Assembly (NCBI GenBank): GCA_030348385.1 | Contig: JAUCFP010000006.1 | Span: forward strand, 2,538,501 to 2,602,500 | Direction: 5' to 3' | Length of the DNA stretch: 64,000 nt | Source: Cytobacillus sp. NJ13 | GTDB taxonomy: Bacteria > Bacillota > Bacilli > Bacillales > Cytobacillaceae | Shown here: in pieces, positions 8,195 through 17,370 of the stretch | Layout: each line of letters starts with the position of its first letter | Position numbering within the stretch: the first letter of the stretch is position 1 | Program-made: the position numbers and the translations under genes | Notes under the pieces: model-generated | Seen by the model: only the letters and a program-made list of their open reading frames with translations | Told to the model about the DNA's origin: nothing | Database searches by the model: none

Positions 8195-9319
8195 TTATAC
8201 GATTTGGCCGCCGCGCATTACTTTCTTTTCTGCAGTGAGGCCAAGTTCTTTGGCCATTTTCTTGAGTTCGCGCTCTTCTCTTTCAGTAACAAGGGAGATA
8301 ACGGTTCCGCTTGCGCCGAATCTTCCTGTTCTTCCTGAGCGATGGACATACTGATTAATATCTTTCGGGAAGTCGTAATGCACCACATGGGTGACTCCTT
8401 TGATGTCCAGCCCTCTTGCCGCAACATCTGTAGCAATCAGCATATTGGCTTTACCGGTACGGAAGTTCTTGATTGCTTTCTGTCTGTCGAATTTGCTCAG
8501 ATCACTGTGCAGGGTGCTTGAAGAGATGTTTTTAAAATCAAGTTTTTCGGCCATGACGGTCAGGTTGCCGATATCCTTAACGAATACCAGTGCTTTAATG
8601 TCCTCGAGCCTTGAGATTTTTTCAAGCATTTTAATTTTGTCCCGTGCTTCTGCCACAAAATAAATATGGTCCACACCTGCAGCCTGAATGGTTTCATCCT
8701 TCTCAACACGAATGACTTCAGCATCAGCTGACAGCTCTTTCGCAAGCTGTTCAACAACCGGCGGCAGTGTCGCTGAGAATAACAGGACCTGGCGTTCTTT
8801 AAGCGTTGATTTAACAATATTTTGGACCGTCTGAGCATGTTCAGGCACGAGAAGCTGATCTCCTTCATCAAGGACAATTGTTTTTACTTCATGCATTTTG
8901 AGCTTTTTCTGTTTAATCAGCTCAAGCACCCGGCCTGGCGTTCCTAAAGCGATATGCGGATGCTTCTTCAATTTCTCAAGCTGCCTTTTCACATTGGCTC
9001 CGCCAATAAAAGAAGCGGCTTTAATCCCGCTGCCTTCTGCCCATTTTTGAATCTCGCTTAATATCTGCATTACAAGCTCCTGTGATGAGGCCAAAATGAC
9101 GGCCTGGACCGCCTGTTTATCCGGGTCAATTTTTTCAAGGACCGGCAGCAAGTAAGCAAGTGTCTTCCCTGTTCCGGTCGGTGACTCGGCAATAATATCC
9201 CTGTCTTCCAAAGCCAGCGGAACCGCCTCTGACTGAACTGCCGTCGGCTGTGCAAATGCAGACTTTTTCCATGCCTCCTGGATAAATGGCTTCATATTTT
9301 CAATAAAAGATTGTGTCAT
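8195..9319 (-). CDS. DEAD-box ATP-dependent RNA helicase
   Basis: A 374-residue minimal DEAD-box helicase. The visible motifs, in order, are the Q-motif phenylalanine/glutamine region (FAQPTAVQ), Walker A SPTGTGKT near residue 45, motif Ib GTPGR, motif II in the variant form DEGD (LDEGDQLL), motif III SAT, and motifs V/VI (DVAARGLD, HRSGRTGR). The DEGD sequence in place of DEAD is seen in the B. subtilis YfmL-type small helicases, which act in ribosome assembly and cold growth. It lacks a C-terminal RNA-binding extension. ATG at 9319 follows AAAAGGAG. Confidence 0.93.
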   Translation of the reverse strand: MTQSFIENMKPFIQEAWKKSAFAQPTAVQSEAVPLALEDRDIIAESPTGTGKTLAYLLPVLEKIDPDKQAVQAVILASSQELVMQILSEIQKWAEGSGIKAASFIGGANVKRQLEKLKKHPHIALGTPGRVLELIKQKKLKMHEVKTIVLDEGDQLLVPEHAQTVQNIVKSTLKERQVLLFSATLPPVVEQLAKELSADAEVIRVEKDETIQAAGVDHIYFVAEARDKIKMLEKISRLEDIKALVFVKDIGNLTVMAEKLDFKNISSSTLHSDLSKFDRQKAIKNFRTGKANMLIATDVAARGLDIKGVTHVVHYDFPKDINQYVHRSGRTGRFGASGTVISLVTEREERELKKMAKELGLTAEKKVMRGGQIV

Positions 9320-9385
9320 ATGTAACTCCTTTTAACTTTATCGCGTTTAATCAGATAATTATTTTTAGTATAGCCGAAAAATCGG

Positions 9386-9413
9386 AAAAAACTAGTATCG
9401 GTAATGATACTAG
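9386..9413 (-). terminator. Second hairpin with T-tract between inhA and the helicase gene
   Basis: A perfect stem CTAGTATC / GATACTAG with a six-base loop is followed on the minus strand by six T residues. It sits 60 bases beyond the inhA terminator and upstream of the helicase start, so it may insulate the helicase from read-through. Confidence 0.7.
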
Positions 9414-9443
9414 CTTATAGGCAGAAGGATGTCCACTCTTAAC

Positions 9444-9479
9444 AGAAAAAGGCACGAAGCCATTTCTGGCATACGCGCC
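9444..9479 (-). terminator. Terminator after the InhA protease
   Basis: An imperfect stem (GGC.CG...GCC pairing with GGC...CG.GCC) begins eight bases after the stop and is followed by TTTTT on the minus strand. Confidence 0.75.
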
Positions 9480-9487
9480 TTTAAAAC

Positions 9488-11878
9488 TTACTTATGAATC
9501 CACACGGCTCCAGCAGAGTTGTCCTTTGCTTCACCGACCACTTGGAATTTCAGGCCATGTTCCGGAACGATGCGTCCTGCATCAGGAATGAGGCTGTTAA
9601 TGTATGTTTTAGAATCATCAAAAACAGAAATTCCCTTTAAACCAGGGTAGTTATAATCACCGCGGGTTGGCGAACTTACTTCCCATGCTGGTGCTTTGTC
9701 CAAGGAGAACGCAGCATCTGCAATCTGATATCTTGTGCTTTGAGATACTGTTTCTTTGCCGTCTAACAGACCGGTAATGGCTTCAGGATGTGAATCCACC
9801 ACTCCAAGGAAACCTTCCCCTGGATGAACGCCAACCCAGTTGTCTGTGTGACTGTCATCAGCATACCAAACAACTAAACCAGTGTTATATTTTACTCCTC
9901 TTGAGTGGGCAAGAGCCGCATCGGAGCCTGAGTAGTTTCTCCACTCCAGATAATAATGGTTCTTCGCATAGCTGATTCCGTTGGAAACAATGAATCCGTC
10001 AAGAGTCATCTTAGACTCGCCTTCAGCATCGTCGGTAAAAATAACTTCCTCATCAGCCGTTACTGAAATATTATCAATAGCAAATCCATCTAATGCCAGT
10101 CCGCCATCTGTTACATATTCGAATGTCAGGCTAACTTTTTTACCGGCAAATTCGCTTAAGTCATATGTCTTATCTGCCCATTGTCCTTTTGAAGATTCAG
10201 CACGGGCATCGCCATCTGTATCATCATCACCAATTACATCGAGCTCAGCTTCTGTTCCATCGGCTGCTTTTGCAGTAACAGTCAGATAATCATAATCAAA
10301 CTCAATATCATAATAAACTTTTGCACTAAAGGCAGCTTCTTTCGCATTTGTTAAGTCAAATTCAGGCGTCGTTAAAGTGGTATGAAGGTCATCACCCTTC
10401 GTGCTGTAGTAATATTTCTCGCCAAACGCAGGTGCAATCCCCTTAACTTCTTTTTCCGGAAGATTAACTTTTACAATTCCAGGGTTTTTAGATTTGGTTA
10501 CACTTTGGTCAATAACAGTTGCCAAACCTTTATTATCAATATCTTCATAATTTACTTCCATAATATTAGCCCAGTTTCCGCCCATGCCTTTTTGGAAAAA
10601 TTCTTTGTTTTGCGGTGAGAAACTAGTTGGTTCAGTACCTGCTATTTCGCCGTTCCAGCTGCCGCCGCTCATGATGGACCATGAAGCAACTGGCTCACCT
10701 TGGCCGGTATATTGCGTATCATACTCATCCGGCAATCCTAAATCATGTCCAAACTCATGGGCAAACACCCCGACCGCTCCGTCTTCAGGCTGAATGGTAT
10801 AATCAAATGCACCCATTTTTCCGCCCCAATAATCTACCTTGGCTGTAGTATTCGGAACCGCAAATACTCCGCCAAGTGTCCAGCGGTGAGACCAGATGGC
10901 ATCATCACCAAGCGCACCGCCGCCAGCTTCCTGTCCTGTGCCGGCGTGGATAATCATGAGGTGATCAACTAATCCATCAGGCTCATTAAAGTTACTATCT
11001 CCATCTAAATCATATAGATCAAATTCATCATATTCCGAAAGATCCATTCCAGCGTTTACAGCAGCTTTTAAAGCCTCTTTTACTAAGTCGCGAGGTCCAA
11101 GAGGTGATAGATTATCATGACCTCCGTTAGGACTATCATCACCATAATCGCTCGCATTCCCAGGGACCGTCAGCCATTCTGACACAGTGCCATCCACAGT
11201 GTAGCTGCCGCCGGATTGCTCTTCATAAAACTGCTTGAACGTTTTTACTTTATCTCCATTAAATAATTCAAATTCAGTATCGCCAAACATCAGCTTCTCA
11301 TAGTGCTCTTTGTTGAAATCCTCAGCGTACATATATCCCTCTTCCTGAGTTACATTGTTATGCTTGAAATCTTCAAATTCAGTTAGAAGCACAAGCACTT
11401 TGTCTGTTCTGACATCACCATTGTAGTTTGCTTCGTTGGCCGGATCTACTTTTACATAGCCGTCCGGTTTTCCCTTTTTATAGTTTTTATGGCCTTTATT
11501 CAGCTGCTTTGTCAGCTGTTCTTTTTGTTTCGTTAAGAAATCCTTTGTTTTCTTATCAAACTCATCATTATGGTCATGGGTATTTTTTGTACTTCCAGGC
11601 TGTTTTTCACCTTGTTTTTCTTTTATGTAATCCTTTACTGCCTTTTCTATTTCTTTTGAGGAAGCATCCTTTTTAACTAATCCTCTTTCTTTTAAAGCCT
11701 TTCCCAGCCTGTCTTCATTCACAATGTTCAAATCAATCGGTGCAGAAAGTTCATCTGCTGAAACTTTTGAAGGAGCTGCTGTTGTCCCGGCAAAAGATCC
11801 CGCAAATAGTGCAGCTGCCATCATCGTGCTGGCTGTAATGGAAGATACAACCTTAAAAGGTTTATTCTTATTACTCAT
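9488..11878 (-). CDS. Immune inhibitor A-type secreted metalloprotease (M6 family)
   Basis: A 796-residue secreted zinc protease. It has a signal peptide (residues 1 to about 35, with a hydrophobic [16 protein letters not shown] stretch), a charged propeptide rich in Lys/Glu (about 60-140), a catalytic domain with the zinc motif [11 protein letters not shown] near residue 374, and a beta-rich C-terminal region with a MAM-like stretch (about 480-640). This is the InhA1/InhA2 layout, which degrades host antimicrobial peptides and other proteins in the B. cereus group. Acidic DGD-type segments near residue 290 suggest calcium binding. ATG at 11878 follows GGGAGG. Terminators follow at 9444 and 9386. 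Confidence 0.93.
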   Translation of the reverse strand: MSNKNKPFKVVSSITASTMMAAALFAGSFAGTTAAPSKVSADELSAPIDLNIVNEDRLGKALKERGLVKKDASSKEIEKAVKDYIKEKQGEKQPGSTKNTHDHNDEFDKKTKDFLTKQKEQLTKQLNKGHKNYKKGKPDGYVKVDPANEANYNGDVRTDKVLVLLTEFEDFKHNNVTQEEGYMYAEDFNKEHYEKLMFGDTEFELFNGDKVKTFKQFYEEQSGGSYTVDGTVSEWLTVPGNASDYGDDSPNGGHDNLSPLGPRDLVKEALKAAVNAGMDLSEYDEFDLYDLDGDSNFNEPDGLVDHLMIIHAGTGQEAGGGALGDDAIWSHRWTLGGVFAVPNTTAKVDYWGGKMGAFDYTIQPEDGAVGVFAHEFGHDLGLPDEYDTQYTGQGEPVASWSIMSGGSWNGEIAGTEPTSFSPQNKEFFQKGMGGNWANIMEVNYEDIDNKGLATVIDQSVTKSKNPGIVKVNLPEKEVKGIAPAFGEKYYYSTKGDDLHTTLTTPEFDLTNAKEAAFSAKVYYDIEFDYDYLTVTAKAADGTEAELDVIGDDDTDGDARAESSKGQWADKTYDLSEFAGKKVSLTFEYVTDGGLALDGFAIDNISVTADEEVIFTDDAEGESKMTLDGFIVSNGISYAKNHYYLEWRNYSGSDAALAHSRGVKYNTGLVVWYADDSHTDNWVGVHPGEGFLGVVDSHPEAITGLLDGKETVSQSTRYQIADAAFSLDKAPAWEVSSPTRGDYNYPGLKGISVFDDSKTYINSLIPDAGRIVPEHGLKFQVVGEAKDNSAGAVWIHK

Positions 11879-11935
11879 TCTAATAGCCTCCCGTTTAAAT
11901 TTTCTAAATTTTTGAATTGCGAGATTAATTCTATC

Positions 11936-11962
11936 AGACTAAAATAATATTTTTAATAGTCT
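11936..11962. promoter_or_regulatory. AT-rich inverted repeat upstream of inhA
   Basis: AGACTA (11936-11941) and TAGTCT (11957-11962) form a 6-bp inverted repeat across a 15-bp A/T-only spacer, 58 bases before the inhA start. It could be an operator, but no matching regulator family is evident. Confidence 0.3.
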
Positions 11963-12071
11963 AACAATACTGTTATTTTAATATTTTGATAAAATAATAG
12001 CGGGTAAATGTAATCAATTTATTCGTCACAAGGAATATAATTAGGTATTTACACCTATTTGCGGTAAGCAC

Positions 12072-12100
12072 AAAAAGAGCATCAGACTGATCTGATGCTC
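12072..12100 (-). terminator. Terminator after the 5'-nucleotidase remnant
   Basis: A perfect 9-bp stem GAGCATCAG / CTGATGCTC with a six-base loop is followed by TTTTTG on the minus strand. It survives although the gene before it is truncated. Confidence 0.88.
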
Positions 12101-12108
12101 CCTTCCTG

Positions 12109-12408
12109 TTATTTATTCAATTTTGTAATTCTTCCTTCAACCGCTGGATTTACTTCCTTTTGTTCCATAATGTAGTTGATTAAAGCATCAAGGTCGACGA
12201 TATCCACAGTGCGGTTCTTGCCGTTTAAAAGGGCGCTATAGCCGTCTCCGCCATCAGCCATATAGTTGTTTACCGTCACAGAATATTCTTGTTCTGCAGC
12301 GATTGGCGTTCCATCGGTCTTTACTATAGATACGATACGATACGATACGATCTCCAGCAGCTCACGAAGTGTTTCATCGACTACATTTGCCGCAACATAC
12401 AGAATTCT
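12109..12408 (-). pseudogene. Remnant of a 5'-nucleotidase / cyclic-nucleotide phosphodiesterase (C-terminal domain)
   Basis: Reading the minus strand from 12408 to 12109 gives about 99 residues ending in NK-stop. The segment SVTVNNYMADGGDGYSALL, preceded by KTDGTPI, matches the end of the 5'-nucleotidase C-terminal domain (YfkN/UshA superfamily). A TAA codon lies directly upstream and the metallophosphatase half is missing, so the gene is a 3' remnant of a protein normally more than 500 residues. A tandem GATAC pentamer (four copies, 12329-12351) sits inside the remaining frame at the point where similarity seems to break. The original terminator remains downstream. Confidence 0.8.
12329..12351. 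repeat. Pentanucleotide tandem repeat (GATAC)x4
   Basis: Four perfect copies of the 5-bp unit GATAC plus GAT lie inside the nucleotidase remnant. A five-base unit changes reading frame with each gain or loss, so it is a classic slippage site. Confidence 0.9.
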
Positions 12409-12414
12409 TTACCT

Positions 12415-12446
12415 AATAAAATACAGCACCCTCAAAGGATGCTGTA
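12415..12446 (-). terminator. Terminator after the KinB-like kinase at 12530
   Basis: TACAGCATCC pairs with GGGTGCTGTA across a five-base loop and runs into TTTTATT on the minus strand. Confidence 0.85.
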
Positions 12447-12529
12447 CGATTTCGAGTAGTATCATTATACTTTCAGTTACTATTTTCAAGGTCTTCCCCT
12501 ACTTTAAATGCACAACCCCTAAACTCTTA

Positions 12530-13768
12530 TTACTGGGTTGGCTGATCTATGGGAATAGTAAGGTTCACAATTGTCCCTTTCCCCTTTTCACTTTCAAACG
12601 TGATTCCCGCCTTATGTTCATCCACAATCTGCTTGGTAACCATCAGCCCTAAACCGGTTCCATCCGGCTTAGTTGTATAAAATGGATCCACGACCCGTTC
12701 CATATTTTCAGCATCGATCCCGCAGCCCTCATCTTTAATGCTGATCAAAACCTGGTCACCCTCCGCCACTTTGGCCGAAATCAGGATCGTGCCGCCTTTT
12801 GTCATAGATTCCATCGCATTTTTGACCAAATTAATAAAAGCCTGCTTCAGCATATTTTCGTCACACTGAACTTTGGGGATAGATTCCAGATTTTCTGTTT
12901 CAAGACGGATGTTCTGAGTGGCTGCCTGTTCATGTATGATCGAGATGACATAGTTAATCAATGCATTCAGTTCAACTCTTTTAAACATGGGCAGCCTTGG
13001 CTTGCTTAGGATCATAAGGTCATCGGCAATCAGATTAATACGGTCGATTTCCTCAATCATGATTTTATAGCGGTCCTGGTCTTCTGGGTGTTTTTCCATC
13101 TGCAGCTGAGTAAATCCTCTTAACGCTGCTAAAGGATTTCTAACTTCATGACCGACTGCCGAAGCCATCTGTCCGACAGCAGCCAGCTTTTCAGTCTGGC
13201 GCAGCTCCTGGAAAACATGTGTCAGCGAGTGAATATAGGAATAGAAGCGGGTCAGCAGAACATATGAAACACTTGAAAAAATAGCCATAAGCACGATTGG
13301 TACCATTACCTTCTGGCTGCTCAACAGTAAACCAGCCAGAAGATACTTCGCAATCATTCCGCCGGTTACTATCCAAAAATAGCGCTTATTCACAAAAATC
13401 GGTGCAAATATAATAAATAAAAGTTCTACTGCGCTTCCGCTCTGAAATTCCTTCGACTCACCGAAATAGATCAGCATGCTGTTGCTAAAATCTATCAGGA
13501 AAAAACCTGCAAAAAATAAGTATTTTACCTGAAAAGGGCGTTTTGTCCTGATTAAATACAGCGCTAAGGGCAAGAGCCCGATAATAGACAGATAATACCC
13601 CCATCCAAGCCCGCCCTTTGGCAGCCCGGTACTGCCGCCAGTGTTGAGGGGAAGCAGATAATAATAAAACAAATCATAAAGTGTTAAAATAATATAGAAT
13701 AGCCATATAAAAAGCTTAATTGCTTTTGTTTCTTCTTTTATCAAAGTCTGTTGATTAAAGCCTTTCAT
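12530..13768 (-). CDS. Membrane sensor histidine kinase (sporulation-kinase-like)
   Basis: A 412-residue kinase with about six hydrophobic helices in residues 18-195, then HisKA with the phosphoacceptor in GHEVRNPLAALRGF, and a HATPase domain with N box (NLVKNAMES), G1 (DEGCGI) and G2 (GTGLGL). No PAS domain or adjacent response regulator is present, the usual pattern for KinB/KinC/KinD-type kinases that feed the sporulation phosphorelay. ATG at 13774 is only one base from AAGGAG, so the ATG at 13768 is the likelier start. Monocistronic, with a terminator at 12415. Confidence 0.88.
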   Translation of the reverse strand: MKGFNQQTLIKEETKAIKLFIWLFYIILTLYDLFYYYLLPLNTGGSTGLPKGGLGWGYYLSIIGLLPLALYLIRTKRPFQVKYLFFAGFFLIDFSNSMLIYFGESKEFQSGSAVELLFIIFAPIFVNKRYFWIVTGGMIAKYLLAGLLLSSQKVMVPIVLMAIFSSVSYVLLTRFYSYIHSLTHVFQELRQTEKLAAVGQMASAVGHEVRNPLAALRGFTQLQMEKHPEDQDRYKIMIEEIDRINLIADDLMILSKPRLPMFKRVELNALINYVISIIHEQAATQNIRLETENLESIPKVQCDENMLKQAFINLVKNAMESMTKGGTILISAKVAEGDQVLISIKDEGCGIDAENMERVVDPFYTTKPDGTGLGLMVTKQIVDEHKAGITFESEKGKGTIVNLTIPIDQPTQ

Positions 13769-13866
13769 TTCCATGCTCCTTGGTTAACTCTATTAATAAT
13801 ATGTCTTTAGCACTATTATATACGTTTATGTCGAAACATGTATATATATGTTATATTCTTAAACTT

Positions 13867-13898
13867 CAAAAAAACGGCCATGGTATATCCAGGCCGGT
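13867..13898 (-). terminator. Terminator after the zinc alcohol dehydrogenase
   Basis: A CGGCC-TGG / CCA-TGGCCG stem with a short ATATA loop is followed by seven T residues on the minus strand. Confidence 0.8.
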
Positions 13899-13910
13899 TT
13901 GCGATTATAA

Positions 13911-15044
13911 TTAAGGTTTTAAGATAACTTTAATGCAGTCATCTTCATGGTCATTAAAAATCTTATACGCCCGATCAGCTTCTTCGAGCGGAATCTGATG
14001 AGTAATGATAGACTTCGGATCGAATTCCTTATTCGTTATTTTTTCGAATAGCTCAGGCATATAGTGCACAACGGGAGCCTGGCCCATTTTAATGGTGATA
14101 TTTCTCGAGAAAAATTCCTCCAGCGGGAACATATTATAAGTCAGCCCGTACACACCGGTAAGCTGGACAGTTCCAAATTTACGGACTGCTTTCGTCGCGA
14201 TTTGGATCGGGCCAAGCGTTCCGCCCTGGAGCTTAAGCTTCTGTTCGATTTTTTCCACAGCGGATTTCTTCCCGTCCATGCCGACGCAATCAATGACGAC
14301 ATCAGCTCCGCCCTGGGTAATTTCTTTTAGATAAACTCCCATGTCATCATATTTCGTAAAATCATAGACTTCCACATCATTGATGAGCTTGGCGTGATTG
14401 AGGCGGTAATCGAGATGATCTACTGCAATTACCCGTTTAGCGCCTTTCATCCAGGCAAATTTCTGGGTCATTAACCCGATGGGACCGCAGCCGAGGACGA
14501 CGACCGTGTCTCCCGCTTTAACGCCTGAATGTTCCACGCTCCAATAAGCTGTCGGCAGCACATCCGATAAAAAGAGCAGTGATTCATCCTCCAGCTCGCA
14601 CGATTCCGGGATAACAAATGGCATGAAATTGCCAAACGGCACCTTTAGAAACTCTGCCTGGCCGCCCGGATGGTTTCCGTATTTCTCGGTATAGCCAAAG
14701 TAACCGCCTGAATCATTATGCGGGTTCGAATTATCACACTGGCTTTCCATATCATGCTGGCAATAGTGGCAATGCCCGCACGACACATTAAACGGGATGA
14801 CCACCCTGTCGCCTTTTTTTACCCGTGTCACATCAGGACCTGTCTCCTCCACGATTCCCATGGGTTCATGCCCGATAACATAGCCTGGCCGCAATGGCAT
14901 ATTTCCCTGATATAAATGAAGGTCCGATCCGCATATGGCAGTTGACGTGATTCGGACAATGATATCATCCCGTTTTTCAATTCTGGGATCCTCGACATTT
15001 TTCACTTGAATATCTTTCGCTCCCTGGTAGGTAACAGCTCTCAT
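13911..15044 (-). CDS. Zinc-dependent alcohol dehydrogenase, formaldehyde-dehydrogenase-like
   Basis: A 377-residue medium-chain dehydrogenase. It shows the catalytic zinc site CGSDLHLYQG with GHEPMG (about residues 37-65), the structural zinc cysteines CGHCHYCQHDMESQC (about 90-104) and the NAD-binding GCGPIGLM near residue 187. The overall sequence resembles the glutathione-independent formaldehyde dehydrogenase-like group common in Bacillus and stress-induced bacteria. Substrate not determined. ATG at 15044 follows AAAGGAG. A sigma-B-like promoter lies 32-56 bases upstream of the start, which would make it a general-stress gene. Confidence 0.9.
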   Translation of the reverse strand: MRAVTYQGAKDIQVKNVEDPRIEKRDDIIVRITSTAICGSDLHLYQGNMPLRPGYVIGHEPMGIVEETGPDVTRVKKGDRVVIPFNVSCGHCHYCQHDMESQCDNSNPHNDSGGYFGYTEKYGNHPGGQAEFLKVPFGNFMPFVIPESCELEDESLLFLSDVLPTAYWSVEHSGVKAGDTVVVLGCGPIGLMTQKFAWMKGAKRVIAVDHLDYRLNHAKLINDVEVYDFTKYDDMGVYLKEITQGGADVVIDCVGMDGKKSAVEKIEQKLKLQGGTLGPIQIATKAVRKFGTVQLTGVYGLTYNMFPLEEFFSRNITIKMGQAPVVHYMPELFEKITNKEFDPKSIITHQIPLEEADRAYKIFNDHEDDCIKVILKP

Positions 15045-15075
15045 ATTTCACACTCCTTTATTGACTTAATAGGGT

Positions 15076-15100
15076 ATACCCTCCTCCGGGCTCAAATAAC
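15076..15100 (-). promoter_or_regulatory. Sigma-B-like promoter of the zinc alcohol dehydrogenase
   Basis: On the minus strand GTTATT (15095-15100) and GGGTAT (15076-15081) are 13 bases apart, close to the sigma-B consensus GTTTAA-N12-15-GGGTAT. The -10 also forms part of the 10-bp palindrome GGGTATACCC (15072-15081), so an operator for a repressor is an alternative reading. Confidence 0.5.
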
Positions 15101-15185
15101 TCCATTTATATCCAATTTTAAATTGAAATCTTTTCCTTAAAAGTTAAATTTATTTTAATTTAGAAAAATAGTACAAAAGACCAGT

Positions 15186-15214
15186 TTAATTATTCTGAAT
15201 TTTGTAAATATAAT
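15186..15214 (+). promoter_or_regulatory. Sigma-A-like promoter of the subtilase at 15267
   Basis: A perfect -10 TATAAT (15209-15214) with a weak -35 TTAATT (15186-15191), spacing 17. The predicted start site is near 15221, the first base of a hairpin. Confidence 0.6.
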
Positions 15215-15220
15215 AGAGTC

Positions 15221-15236
15221 ACAGCTTTTTAGCTGT
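15221..15236 (+). promoter_or_regulatory. 5'-terminal stem-loop in the subtilase mRNA leader
   Basis: ACAGCT pairs perfectly with AGCTGT across TTTT. The hairpin starts at the predicted first transcribed base and lies just over 10 bases before the GAGAGGAG ribosome site. The position recalls the 5' stem-loop that stabilises aprE mRNA in B. subtilis. Confidence 0.55.
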
Positions 15237-15266
15237 AACCATACATATTATGAGAGGAGATTTTGG

Positions 15267-16523
15267 ATGAAGAAAAAAAGAGTCATTGGGTCAGCAGTAC
15301 TAAGTGCAGTAATGGGACTATCTGTATTTGCGTCAGGGGCATTCGGTCAGCAGTTTGAGGGCAATGAAACCTATCGGGTCGTCATTCAGGGCCCAAGTGC
15401 AGAAAAGGCAAAGGCAAAATCGAACTATGGAGTCCGATGGGATTTTGGCCAGAATGGTTTTACTACTACGGTTAATGCTAAACAGTATCAGGCTCTTTTA
15501 AAAAATAAAAACTTAAAGATTGATAGGGTTGAAGAAATTAAGAATTCTCCAGTGACAGCAGCAAAACCTGGATCGGGGGCTGCATCAGTTCCGGCAGACG
15601 GTACACCTTGGGGAATTGAGGCCATTTATAATGACAGCTCCATCCAAAGCACTTCAGGCGGAAATGGGGTAAAAGTTGCCGTGCTGGACACAGGGGTAAA
15701 TACGGCGCATGCTGACCTTGCTGGACAAGCTGAACAGTGTAAAGACTTTACACAAAGAAAGACACCTTTAATTGACGGAAGCTGCGGAGACAAGAACGGA
15801 CACGGGACACATGTTGCGGGTACTGTACTGGCTCATGGCGGCGCTAACGGACAAGGCGTTTATGGGGTGGCTCCAGACGCAGATCTCTGGGCATATAAGG
15901 TGTTAAATGACAGAGGATCAGGGTATTCTGATGATATCGCCGGAGCTATTAAGCATGCGGCCGATGAAGCGGTCCGCACAGGATCTAAAGTGGTCATTTC
16001 CATGTCATTAGGTTCAAGCTCTAAGAGCACATTGATTGCAGATGCAGTTGATTATGCCTACAGCAAAGGTGTCCTGGTAGTTGCTGCTGCCGGAAATGAT
16101 GGTCCTGCCGTTAACACAATCGGCTACCCTGGCGCATTGGTGAATGCTGTTGCAGTAGCCGCTCTGGAAAATGTTCAGCAAAATGGTTCATACCGTGTTG
16201 CAGATTTCTCATCAAGGGGCAACCCTGCTACTGATGGCGACTACCTAATCCAGGAGCGTGATGTCGAGCTGTCTGCACCAGGCAGAGCGATTGAATCCAC
16301 ATGGTATGATGGCAGCTACAGCACAATCAGCGGCACATCCATGGCTACTCCTCATGTATCCGGACTGGCTGCTAAGATCTGGGCTCAGAATCCATCCATG
16401 AGCCACACCCAGCTTCGCACCGAGCTTCAGAACCGGGCCAAGCAAAATGATATTCTTGGCGGAACAGGAGCTGCAGCTGGTGACGATTATGCGTCGGGCT
16501 TTGGCTTCCCGCGTGTAAAGTAA
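15267..16523 (+). CDS. Secreted subtilisin-like serine protease (S8 family), copy 1
   Basis: A 418-residue extracellular protease. It has a signal peptide (KKKR then a hydrophobic stretch to about residue 27), an I9-type propeptide (about 35-95) and a subtilase domain with the triad Asp141 (VAVLDTGV), His179 (GHGTHVAGT) and Ser358 (SGTSMATPH). It ends 60 residues after the catalytic serine with no cell-wall or PPC domain. A close paralogue sits at 25231-26502 on the other strand. ATG at 15267 follows GAGAGGAG. A bidirectional terminator follows the gene. Confidence 0.94.
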   Translation: MKKKRVIGSAVLSAVMGLSVFASGAFGQQFEGNETYRVVIQGPSAEKAKAKSNYGVRWDFGQNGFTTTVNAKQYQALLKNKNLKIDRVEEIKNSPVTAAKPGSGAASVPADGTPWGIEAIYNDSSIQSTSGGNGVKVAVLDTGVNTAHADLAGQAEQCKDFTQRKTPLIDGSCGDKNGHGTHVAGTVLAHGGANGQGVYGVAPDADLWAYKVLNDRGSGYSDDIAGAIKHAADEAVRTGSKVVISMSLGSSSKSTLIADAVDYAYSKGVLVVAAAGNDGPAVNTIGYPGALVNAVAVAALENVQQNGSYRVADFSSRGNPATDGDYLIQERDVELSAPGRAIESTWYDGSYSTISGTSMATPHVSGLAAKIWAQNPSMSHTQLRTELQNRAKQNDILGGTGAAAGDDYASGFGFPRVK

Positions 16524-16534
16524 GAGAATAATAG

Positions 16535-16568
16535 AAAAGCTTGGACATTTACGATCCAAGCTTTTTTT
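16535..16568. terminator. Bidirectional terminator between the subtilase and tatC
   Basis: A perfect 9-bp stem AAGCTTGGA / TCCAAGCTT with a nine-base loop is followed by seven T residues on the plus strand and by TTTTC on the minus strand, serving both convergent genes. Confidence 0.9.
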
Positions 16569-16589
16569 GTGTTCTGATTTTTATTGAAA

Positions 16590-17315
16590 CTACTGCATAA
16601 CAGCATGCTTTTTCTGCTTTCTGTTATAAATGATTTTGGACAGGCTGACACTCACCTCATACAGCAGCAGGAGAGGCAATGTGACCAATATATCTGAAAT
16701 AAAATCAGGCGGTGTGACTAAAATGGCCACCACAATCAGCACGAAATAGGCATACTTCCTTATCTTCTGAAGCGAATAGGGATTGAGGATGCCAAGACTG
16801 GTCAGGAACATAATCACAACCGGAAGCTCGAACAGAAAGCCGAATGGCAGTGTTAAATGCAGCACGAATTGAAAGTATTTTTCCGTTGTAAAAAAGGCGG
16901 TGAACATATCTCCGGATAAGGTCATTAAAAAATTCAGAACCAGCGGCAAAAGGATGAAATATCCGAATGCTATACCGGTAATGAACAGGAAAAATAACGC
17001 GGGAATATAGGATAAGGCCACCTTTTTCTCCATTCCGGTAAGCGCCGGGCTGACGAACAGCCAAATTTGATGGGCAGCTACCGGGATGGCGGCTGCAATG
17101 GCGACCACAGACGCAAGCATAAAATAGACCCATAGAATCTCAGAAGGACCAAGAACAGCCAATTTAAAGTCCAGATCTTTAACCAGCCACTGGTAAATGT
17201 CGCTGACGAAAATAAAGGATAGTGCCAAGAACGCTATGAAGACAGCTGCTATAATCATAAGCCTCTTCCGGAGCTCTTCAAAATGCTGGAGGACATTCAC
17301 TGCCTCATTATTCAT
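16590..17315 (-). CDS. tatC: Twin-arginine translocase subunit TatC
   Basis: A 241-residue membrane protein with six helices, the receptor component of the Tat pathway that recognises twin-arginine signals and exports folded proteins. The N-terminal cytosolic FEELRKRL segment is the conserved TatC signal-binding region. A GTG nine bases upstream is part of the GAGGTG ribosome site, so ATG at 17315 is taken as the start. It is the third gene of a phoX-tatA-tatC operon, matching the B. subtilis phoD-tatAd-tatCd arrangement. Confidence 0.94.
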   Translation of the reverse strand: MNNEAVNVLQHFEELRKRLMIIAAVFIAFLALSFIFVSDIYQWLVKDLDFKLAVLGPSEILWVYFMLASVVAIAAAIPVAAHQIWLFVSPALTGMEKKVALSYIPALFFLFITGIAFGYFILLPLVLNFLMTLSGDMFTAFFTTEKYFQFVLHLTLPFGFLFELPVVIMFLTSLGILNPYSLQKIRKYAYFVLIVVAILVTPPDFISDILVTLPLLLLYEVSVSLSKIIYNRKQKKHAVMQ

Positions 17316-17336
17316 ATTAATCACCTCAATATAAAA

Positions 17337-17360
17337 GGAAGGAAGATATCTCCCCCTTCC
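17337..17360 (-). terminator. Intercistronic hairpin between tatA and tatC (possible attenuator)
   Basis: GGAAGG and CCTTCC pair across 12 bases and are followed by TTTTATATTG on the minus strand. Partial termination here would give more TatA than TatC, as the complex requires. Confidence 0.45.
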
Positions 17361-17370
17361 CTATTCATTC

